A stretch of DNA of 20,978 nt from a virus: positions 1-20,978 of the IMG/VR virus record IMGVR_UViG_3300032241_001747, one strand, 5' to 3'. The position numbers and the translations under genes were made by a program. This document shows positions 16,101 to 20,978 of this stretch, piece by piece; position 1 is the stretch's first letter, and each line of letters starts with the position of its first letter. Under the pieces are notes generated by a model, which was given only the letters and a program-made list of their open reading frames with translations, was not told the DNA's origin and did not search any database.

Positions 16101-16117
16101 ATTTATATATTTATTAA
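16100..16117 (+). promoter_or_regulatory. Candidate late promoter of the tape measure gene
   Basis: TATTTATATATTTATTAA contains two overlapping copies of the late-type motif, directly after the terminator and 12 bases before the ATG at 16129. Confidence 0.42.
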
Positions 16118-16128
16118 AAAAGCAATTT

Positions 16129-18972
16129 ATGGCAGATGATAAAGTAAAAGCATCAAAACTTGGAGCCGATGATTTGAAAAATCTTATTGAAACAGCACAA
16201 GGAATAGAAGCCTCAGTAAAGGGTATTCATGATATACAACTATTAGATGAAAAAACTATAAAAGAAATAGTAAAAGAGTATAAAAGGCTATATGATATTA
16301 ATGTATCTATTAAACATATAACATCAGAAGAATATAAAATTAGCTCTAAAATATTAGATGATTTACATACTAGAGCTAAAATTGAAGAAGAAATTAAAAA
16401 AGATGCAAAATCTTTGGTTGGTTATATTAAACAAATTAAATCTATTAACAAAGATATTGCTGCAATTGAAGGTAAGATTTTAGAGTTACAAAAAGAAGGT
16501 GGAGACGAAAATATAAAAGCTGCTAAGAAATTAAAAGAGAAAATAAAAAAACTAGGAGAGGAAAGAGACTTAATTCAAGATACAGTAAATAAAACAAATA
16601 AATGGGGTTCTGGATTAAAATTAGCAGCCGATGCTGTTTCTGCTGTTGCTGATGGGTTAAAAAGAGGTTATGGGGCTATTAAAGATTTAGGATTATTCGA
16701 AATGGATAAGGCCATTAAAAATTCAGCCATGAGCATGGGTATTTTGCAAGGTCAATCAAAAGCATTTGCCGCCCAAATAACAGATGCCGCTAATGAAACA
16801 ATAAGTTTTGGTGTTGGAATTGAGGATATAGCAAAAATACAGAGTTCTTATAGTGATACGATGGGTAGAACAGTATTATTGGGTAAAGATGCTGCTGAAC
16901 AAATGGGTGCTATGTCAAAAGCCACTGGTTTGGGTGCTGAGGGTGCTGGTGAATTTGCTGGAAGTATGGATTCAATTGGATATTCAGCAGGACAGACGGC
17001 TGGGTATGTTGAAGATACAATGAATGACGCTCATGCCATGGGGTTAAATTCCACTAAAGTAATAAAATCTATTGCACAGAATATTAAATTATTAAATAAA
17101 TATAATTTTAAAGCTGGTGCTAAAGGATTAGCAAAAATGGTCGAAGAAACTCAAAGAATGGGTGTGAGTGTTGATCTTGTTGCTCCGATGGCTGAAAAAT
17201 TATTTAATATTGAAGGAGCTGTTGAAATGTCTGCTCAATTGCAAGTATTGGGTGGGGAATGGGCTAAATTAGGAGATCCATTTAAATTAATGTATAAAGC
17301 ACGTAATGACATGGAAGGGCTTACTAAAGATGTTATAAATGCCGCTACAGCAACTGCTCATTTTAATAAAGAAAATGGTGATTTTGAAATATCAAGTCTT
17401 GAAATGTCCAGATTAAGAGAAGTAGCTCAAGCAACTGGTTTAGATTTTACCGAATTAGCTCAAGCTGCAAAAAAAGCTGCACAATATGCTGGAATTAAAA
17501 AACAAATAAGTTATGGTTTTGATGAAAAAACTGAAAAATTCATTGAATCTACAGCAATATTAGATGAAAAAGGTAAAGCACAAATAGATGTTGATGGTAA
17601 GGGTACAAAAAAATTCTTAAGTGAATTAACAGCAGCAGATAAAGATATAATTAAAAAAAGAGCTGATGAGAAAGAATCAATGGCACAAAGAGCAAAAGAA
17701 AACCAAACATTTGATGATGCTTTAAATAATACAATTACATTGTTTAAACAAATGTTATTACCAATAGTTACGACATTAAACGAAAAGTTAATGCCAAAAG
17801 TTAAATCTTTTGTAGAAAATTTTAATAAGAAAGGTGGATGGGGAGAAAAAATTCAAGAATTTGCAAAAGTAATTGGTAGTTTAATATCAACACTTGGAGG
17901 ATGGATAATTGATAACCCAATTAAATCAGCTCTTATTTATGGCGCAGCGAAATTTACTGGTTTTTTATTTAATACTATTGAATGGGTAAAAAATGGAATC
18001 GCATTATCCGAAGGTTTTTTAGCTGGAACTGGAGGTGGTGGGTTGTTTAAAGGTATTGGTGGATTTTTGAGTAAAATGTTTGGTGGTAAGGGTGTTGGTG
18101 GTGGGTTTGGTGGTGGTGAATTGGCGCTGACAGAAGCTGGAGAAGGTGCAAATGTTAGTCAAGCAATAACTGGACAAGCAAATGCAATAGATGGGGCAGC
18201 TGTAAATTTAGCTAAAACAACAAAAATACTTGGAATGACAACTAAAACATTTACAGTTGTTGGTAGTTCACTTGCAGGATTAGTTTCGGGTATTACAACT
18301 TATTTTGAAAATAAAGATAAGGGTATGAGTACTGGTGAAAATCTTAAAAGAAGTGCAACTAGCGGTATTATTACTGGTCTTCTTTCTGCTGGATTGGGTG
18401 CAATTGGAACTGCATTACTACCAGGCATCGGAACAATGGCAGGTGTGGCTCTTGGTGGTTGGCTTGGAGATCAATTAGGCGCATCAGCAAATGATGCTAT
18501 GTATGGTAAATATGATGAAAATGAAAGAGGTGTAAATGATGGTGTTATACAATTTAATCCACGTGATAAATTCATGAAAGTAAATGATACTACTATGATT
18601 GCTGGCACAAATGAAAATGGTAATAAAGATTTAGCAAAACAATTAAGATATAAAGACGATACTAATAATATAACTACAATGAGTGGTTCTATTCCCAATA
18701 GTTATAGTCCCTCAATGTTTACTGGAAATTTAAATAAAACTTTAAATAGACCAGTAAATAATGCTATTACGCAATCACAAATACCAAGTAATCTAAATGT
18801 TAATTTTGGTCAATTAATGTTAGGTGGAAGTGTTGAATTAAAAATGGGTCAAGGTTATTCTAAAGAATTAGGTGTTCAACTTATTCATGATCCAGAATTT
18901 ATAAGAACTATGACTAAAATGATTAATATGGAAGTAAATAAAAATCTAAATGGTGGTAAACCAAAAGCATAA
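16129..18972 (+). CDS. Tail tape measure protein
   Basis: A 947-residue protein with the ATG at 16129; the earlier in-frame ATG at 16081 lies in a terminator stem and would add 16 leader-encoded residues. It spans the tube lumen during assembly and fixes tail length. Residues 1-170 are charged and coiled-coil-like. The middle is long Ala/Gly/Met-rich helix (MSMGILQGQSKAFAAQITDA, then MGAMSKATGLGAEGAGEFAG). Hydrophobic stretches lie near 591-619, 707-727 and 745-785, with a Gly-rich linker near 631-665. Near 804-827 is the typical C-terminal tape measure motif, DGVIQFNPRDKFMKVNDTTM followed by IAGTNENG. It has its own promoter-like motif and follows the gp26-type gene and the small frame, the expected tail-assembly order. 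At the usual ~0.15 nm per residue it would give a tail near 140 nm, longer than T4's; this is an estimate. No lysozyme or peptidase motif was seen. Confidence 0.9.
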   Translation: MADDKVKASKLGADDLKNLIETAQGIEASVKGIHDIQLLDEKTIKEIVKEYKRLYDINVSIKHITSEEYKISSKILDDLHTRAKIEEEIKKDAKSLVGYIKQIKSINKDIAAIEGKILELQKEGGDENIKAAKKLKEKIKKLGEERDLIQDTVNKTNKWGSGLKLAADAVSAVADGLKRGYGAIKDLGLFEMDKAIKNSAMSMGILQGQSKAFAAQITDAANETISFGVGIEDIAKIQSSYSDTMGRTVLLGKDAAEQMGAMSKATGLGAEGAGEFAGSMDSIGYSAGQTAGYVEDTMNDAHAMGLNSTKVIKSIAQNIKLLNKYNFKAGAKGLAKMVEETQRMGVSVDLVAPMAEKLFNIEGAVEMSAQLQVLGGEWAKLGDPFKLMYKARNDMEGLTKDVINAATATAHFNKENGDFEISSLEMSRLREVAQATGLDFTELAQAAKKAAQYAGIKKQISYGFDEKTEKFIESTAILDEKGKAQIDVDGKGTKKFLSELTAADKDIIKKRADEKESMAQRAKENQTFDDALNNTITLFKQMLLPIVTTLNEKLMPKVKSFVENFNKKGGWGEKIQEFAKVIGSLISTLGGWIIDNPIKSALIYGAAKFTGFLFNTIEWVKNGIALSEGFLAGTGGGGLFKGIGGFLSKMFGGKGVGGGFGGGELALTEAGEGANVSQAITGQANAIDGAAVNLAKTTKILGMTTKTFTVVGSSLAGLVSGITTYFENKDKGMSTGENLKRSATSGIITGLLSAGLGAIGTALLPGIGTMAGVALGGWLGDQLGASANDAMYGKYDENERGVNDGVIQFNPRDKFMKVNDTTMIAGTNENGNKDLAKQLRYKDDTNNITTMSGSIPNSYSPSMFTGNLNKTLNRPVNNAITQSQIPSNLNVNFGQLMLGGSVELKMGQGYSKELGVQLIHDPEFIRTMTKMINMEVNKNLNGGKPKA

Positions 18973-18989
18973 AATATTTTTAAAAAAAG

Positions 18990-19021
18990 TTTGCATTTGT
19001 GAAAAAAAAAGTGTATATTTG
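18990..19021 (+). promoter_or_regulatory. Bacteroidetes-type promoter (TTTG-N20-TATATTTG)
   Basis: TTTG at 18990-18993, a 20-base spacer, and TATATTTG at 19014-19021 match both elements of the Bacteroidetes consensus at good spacing. The same TTG-N20-TATATTTG arrangement occurs at 13512-13542. It would transcribe the AT-repeat leader and the gene at 19167. Confidence 0.62.
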
Positions 19022-19112
19022 TTATATAATATATATAGTATAATAATATAATAATATAATATATATAGTATAATATATAATATATAGTATAATATAATAT
19101 AATAATATAAAA
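19022..19112 (+). repeat. AT-only imperfect tandem repeats
   Basis: About 90 bases consisting of A and T with only three G. Three exact copies of TATATAGTATAATA start at 19032, 19062 and 19081, separated by further ATAATAT units. It may be a flexible leader, a protein-binding array or slippage-prone filler; no gene fits. Confidence 0.75.
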
Positions 19113-19144
19113 TTATTGATTTATATAAAAAATTGAATACAATG

Positions 19145-19160
19145 GTATTTATATATAAAG
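19145..19160 (+). promoter_or_regulatory. Candidate phage late-promoter motif
   Basis: GTATTTATATATAAAG, with TATTTATA at 19146-19153, lies 13 bases before the ATG at 19167. The gap therefore carries both a host-type and a late-type promoter candidate. Confidence 0.42.
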
Positions 19161-19166
19161 TAATTT

Positions 19167-20978
19167 ATGCCATTGTATTACAATAATGCTAGTCCTCAAC
19201 AAGGTAGTGCTAATTCAATAACAAATACAGCTACAAATCTTCGTTTAAGAGACTTTTTATTAACTAGGAATATACAGAATCCTATTGTATATCCTCAATT
19301 ATCTACATCAATTAATGGGTCACCAAGAGGTGGTCAACCATTTACAGATACATCACAAGGTAATGATACTGTTATTCAACAAGTTAGCATTGAAGTAGAT
19401 GGTATTTTTAGATATGGCAATGCTATTTCTAATAATTTATTTAAAGATACATCCCAAATTGCTGGTCAGTTAATTAATATTGAGGATATAACTACTCAAC
19501 CAATATATCCCACACCTCAATCAGGTACAATTAGTTATGATCAAGAAGATTTAACAAAATATGGCATATTAGCTAAATCTGATTATGCTAATTTTAAAAA
19601 ACTATCAACATCTTTTAATTTATATGTTGATTATCAACAGCAAGTTGATGCTGGGGATAGTATTTCATTAAGACCAATGCCATTTAATACACAAATAGGC
19701 AGTTATAACTCCGTATATGGCGGTTTATTGGGCGATGGTGAAATTTCCATACAACCTTCAAGCATTTCTGATACTGTCTTAAATGCGGCTGCAAATGCGT
19801 TTAATAACGCTGTACCACAATTTGATTTAATAGGTGCATTAGCTGGTAGGTCATTAGGAACCAGTAATACTAGTATTGATACAAAATTGGGTGTTATAGC
19901 TGGTCAACAATTAGCATTATCTCTAACATATAATGCAGCATTTAATATACAACAGAGTTTACTCAACGCATTAAGTGTTAATGATAATACATTGAATTTA
20001 GTCAAGGGTAATGGATTATCGGCATTAAAACCTGATTATACAATTACAGTACCTTCAAGTGTTGGTCCACAGTTATTAAGTTATATGGATACTGTATTGG
20101 GATTCTATACCCCAACAAGCTATTTAGACAATAGTGCTTCTATCTTTTCTAGTGAGAATGGAAACCTTGCTAATATAGAAAGAGCTAACAATATGATATT
20201 AAATACTGGCCAAGGTCAAATAAAGGTATTACAAGACTTAATGAATAATAATTTATTTGGTACTTCTAACTATGACAATCCAGCAAATACAGCATTTAGA
20301 AGTGGATACGCACCAGGTTTTCAGGGTACAAATGGTCCTCTAATAAACCCATATTTATATGCTTTTTATAGTATTGATGGAAGTGTAATAGATGTATTAA
20401 ATGCTCCAAATGGAGATGTTATACCAACAATAAGCTATAATAGAACCAAACAAACACTTAGTTATGGTTTTGATGACTTTAATGATAATACATATGAAGT
20501 ATCATCTGTAGTTCCATTTCCCGTTAGATTTAGTTGGACTAGTACTGATGGAAATACTGTTAACGCAAATAGTAATAGTAGTGAATATGTTGGTGATACG
20601 AATGTTATTGGTACCCAACCAGTAAGTAAAAAGTCTTTATTAAATAAAACACAAGCATTATTTAATAGTATTGGAATGAAGACAATAGTATCCTCAAATG
20701 GCGATACAAGTATAGGTTCGGCATATGATCCAATACAGACTGGTATTGAACAAGGTGCTTTATCAAAGGGTTCTGCAGTATTAAGCAGTAACAACTTTAC
20801 AATTAATGGTACAATTATTCCAAATACAGGAATGTCAGCAGATAATATATTCTGCAGAACATGGACTTCATTTAATAGATACGACTCAGTTAATAAATTG
20901 ATTAGAAGTAGGGGATTAAATCAAGCTGAAAATACAGATGGTGCTTTAATATTAGACAATCCTTGGAGATTAAATTAT
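19167..20978 (+). CDS. Large structural protein of unknown function, 3'-truncated
   Basis: An ATG (MPLYYNNASPQQGSANSIT) opens a frame that stays open for 604 codons to the window edge, so the C-terminus is missing. The composition is Asn/Thr/Ser/Gly/Tyr-rich and nearly free of Cys, like virion proteins in this window. Near residues 25-45 is LRLRDFLLTRNIQNPIVYPQ. A charged and hydrophobic helical stretch near 205-260 (IGALAGRSLGTSNTSIDTKL, then LGVIAGQQLALSLTYNAAFN) suggests a structural core with interspersed loops. No enzymatic motif is visible. The position directly after the tape measure gene makes a baseplate or tail-tip component most likely, but I do not recognise the family. The start is supported by an A/T-rich leader with the late-type motif; there is no earlier start in frame. 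Confidence 0.75.
   Translation, partial: MPLYYNNASPQQGSANSITNTATNLRLRDFLLTRNIQNPIVYPQLSTSINGSPRGGQPFTDTSQGNDTVIQQVSIEVDGIFRYGNAISNNLFKDTSQIAGQLINIEDITTQPIYPTPQSGTISYDQEDLTKYGILAKSDYANFKKLSTSFNLYVDYQQQVDAGDSISLRPMPFNTQIGSYNSVYGGLLGDGEISIQPSSISDTVLNAAANAFNNAVPQFDLIGALAGRSLGTSNTSIDTKLGVIAGQQLALSLTYNAAFNIQQSLLNALSVNDNTLNLVKGNGLSALKPDYTITVPSSVGPQLLSYMDTVLGFYTPTSYLDNSASIFSSENGNLANIERANNMILNTGQGQIKVLQDLMNNNLFGTSNYDNPANTAFRSGYAPGFQGTNGPLINPYLYAFYSIDGSVIDVLNAPNGDVIPTISYNRTKQTLSYGFDDFNDNTYEVSSVVPFPVRFSWTSTDGNTVNANSNSSEYVGDTNVIGTQPVSKKSLLNKTQALFNSIGMKTIVSSNGDTSIGSAYDPIQTGIEQGALSKGSAVLSSNNFTINGTIIPNTGMSADNIFCRTWTSFNRYDSVNKLIRSRGLNQAENTDGALILDNPWRLNY

Noticed and set aside
16081-16128. Upstream ATG for the tape measure gene (MKIWFFLFIYLLKKQF), looking like a signal peptide
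   Set aside because: The ATG lies in a perfect terminator stem and the residues are written by the T run and promoter-like motif. A signal peptide makes no sense on a tape measure protein.
20462-20794. Minus-strand open frame of 110 codons opposite the last gene
   Set aside because: It lies wholly inside a well-supported plus-strand coding frame, has no leader and no recognisable domain. The other antisense frames at 1910, 8573, 10091, 11012, 13844 and 18471 and the same-strand out-of-frame one at 5789 are rejected for the same reason.
1-20978. Alternative genetic code (stop recoding), as seen in some large Bacteroidetes phages
   Set aside because: TAA, TAG (2452, 13446) and TGA (11246) all end genes at sensible places, and no long gene needs read-through of an in-frame stop.
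1-20978. CRISPR arrays, tRNA genes, diversity-generating retroelement
   Set aside because: No regularly spaced repeat-spacer pattern, no tRNA-like cloverleaf with CCA-proximal features and no reverse transcriptase or template/variable repeat pair was seen near the adhesin genes.

Overview
The window reads as the tail-structure region of a large T4-like myophage (contractile tail). It holds a contractile tail sheath, a gp19-type tail tube of 162 aa, a T4 gp26-type baseplate hub protein, a tape measure protein and receptor-binding tail adhesins. No host metabolic genes, transposase or integrase are visible. The sequence is very AT-rich. Start codons lack Shine-Dalgarno sequences and sit in A/T-rich leaders. 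Two intergenic sites match the Bacteroidetes housekeeping promoter (TTG, 20 nt, TATATTTG). Together these suggest a phage of a Bacteroidetes (for example flavobacterial) host; this is inference. TAA, TAG and TGA are all used as ordinary stops, so the code is standard.

Layout. Positions 1-3173 (+) hold a 5'-truncated tail-fibre gene, a 560-aa multidomain adhesin and two small proteins, closed by a strong terminator. Positions 3349-6189 hold the sheath, closed by a perfect palindromic terminator that also forms the end of a convergent homing endonuclease gene (6219-8018, -). Next come a 152-aa gene and an 878-aa gene (+) that share an N-terminal leader-like peptide. A second, paralogous homing endonuclease (11235-12860, -) follows. 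Then come the tail tube (12958-13446), a third and unrelated endonuclease (13575-14465, +) bounded by two similar terminator regions, the gp26-type baseplate protein (14676-15830), a small downstream reading frame without a good start (to 16074), the tape measure (16129-18972), an AT-repeat gap, and an unidentified structural gene running off the window end (19167-20978).

How it fits together. The tube polymerises inside the sheath, the tape measure sets tail length, the gp26-type protein and its downstream partner probably serve hub or tape-measure assembly, and the adhesins bind the host. Sheath and tube genes, adjacent in T4, are here separated by two endonuclease genes and two proteins of unknown function. 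Most structural genes have an AT-rich motif TATTTATA just upstream of the start, a candidate phage late promoter. Endonuclease genes instead carry TATATTTG-like elements.

Most notable points: (i) a T7 run where the gp26-type frame could shift into the small frame just before the tape measure, as in lambda G/GT; (ii) a Bacteroidetes-type promoter placed in the loop of a terminator in front of an endonuclease gene; (iii) a shared leader peptide on two neighbouring proteins; (iv) three homing endonucleases of two architectures in about 8 kb. Every gap between genes is shorter than 300 bases.
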